Assembly (NCBI RefSeq): GCF_009557055.1
Contig: NZ_CP045649.1
Span: forward strand, 1,215,501 to 1,279,500
Reading direction: 5' to 3'
Length of the DNA stretch: 64,000 bases
Origin: Nocardioides sp. dk884
Lineage (GTDB): Bacteria; Actinomycetota; Actinomycetes; Propionibacteriales; Nocardioidaceae
Part shown: positions 63,750 to 64,000 of the stretch, piece after piece
Position numbering within the stretch: the first letter of the stretch is position 1
Layout of the letters: each line of letters begins with the position of its first letter
The notes under the pieces: generated by a model
What the model was told of the DNA's origin: nothing
Database searches by the model: none
What the model saw: the letters and a program-made list of their open reading frames with translations, nothing else
Translations under genes and position numbers: made by a program

Positions 63750-64000
63750 ATGAAGGTCTTGGCAGCCATGTCCGGCGGCGTCGACTCCGCCGTCGCCGCG
63801 GCGCGCGCCCACGAGGCCGGGCACGACGTCACCGGCATCCACCTCGCGCTGTCGCGCAACCCCGCGTCGTACCGCTCGGGTGCGCGGGGGTGCTGCACGA
63901 TCGAGGACAGCAACGACGCGCGGCGCGCGGCCGACGTCATCGGCATCCCCTTCTATGTCTGGGACCTCTCCGAGCGCTTCCACGCCGACGTGGTCGAGGA
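63750..64000 (+). CDS. mnmA: tRNA-specific 2-thiouridylase MnmA, N-terminal part (cut by window end)
   Basis: The first 83 codons are visible. The PP-loop [12 protein letters not shown] adenylates U34 of tRNA-Lys, Glu and Gln before sulfur transfer; [10 protein letters not shown] and [19 protein letters not shown] follow as in actinobacterial MnmA. ATG 63750 has GGAGGAGG just upstream. It lies 22 bp after the desulfurase, so sulfur source and tRNA-modifying enzyme are in one operon. Confidence 0.94.
   Translation, partial: MKVLAAMSGGVDSAVAAARAHEAGHDVTGIHLALSRNPASYRSGARGCCTIEDSNDARRAADVIGIPFYVWDLSERFHADVVE

Noticed and set aside
63750..64000. Truncated or broken mnmA
   Set aside because: The frame is intact and is cut only by the window end.

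Overview
The window is chromosomal DNA from a very GC-rich actinobacterium, most likely a Nocardioides-like member of the Nocardioidaceae. This rests on base composition, frequent GTG starts, a mycothiol-type nitroreductase homologue, Nocardioides-style secreted proteins with Ig-like repeats, and a core gene order seen across actinobacteria (tRNA-Gly, tRNA-Pro, tig, clpP1, clpP2, clpX, valS, folC, ndk, mreBCD, mrdA, rodA, radical SAM pair, rne, rplU, rpmA, obg, proB). The genus is inference. No phage, insertion sequence, CRISPR array or integrase is visible.

Bases 1-27400 are a mixed region: a dynamin-like protein (cut by the window edge) and a YfjP-like GTPase, a short SSB, EttA, a MarR/thiolase/double-hotdog thioesterase group, a truncated haemoglobin beside an OsmC peroxiredoxin, an MscS channel with a His-rich tail, aminopeptidase N, two secreted wall-active proteins (CHAP and PGRP amidase), a GPP34 protein beside metG, a SigE-type ECF sigma factor with a membrane partner, a LURP-one/esterase/RpiB run, a sulfotransferase-like protein, a Nei-type glycosylase and a membrane SpoIIE-type phosphatase.

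Bases 27400-48300 hold two tRNAs, the proteostasis genes tig-clpP1-clpP2-clpX, valS, redox genes, folC, a divergent MocR/flavin-binding pair, ndk and the elongasome operon mreBCD-mrdA-rodA. Bases 48300-64000 hold a cation/proton antiporter, the uncharacterised TIGR03960/TIGR03936 radical SAM pair (split by a DUF4190 gene and an MFS gene), RNase E/G with a long leader, rplU-rpmA, obg-proB, a lipoprotein, and a cysteine desulfurase followed by mnmA (cut by the window end), which together supply sulfur for tRNA 2-thiouridine.

Three patterns run through the window. At least sixteen genes have a TANNNT -10 hexamer 6-9 bases before the start codon and no Shine-Dalgarno, so they are probably leaderless. 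Most convergent gene junctions carry a strong hairpin, and two of them carry a 22-bp tandem repeat instead. Several short, AT-rich or perfect palindromes sit on promoters and look like operators for regulators encoded elsewhere.
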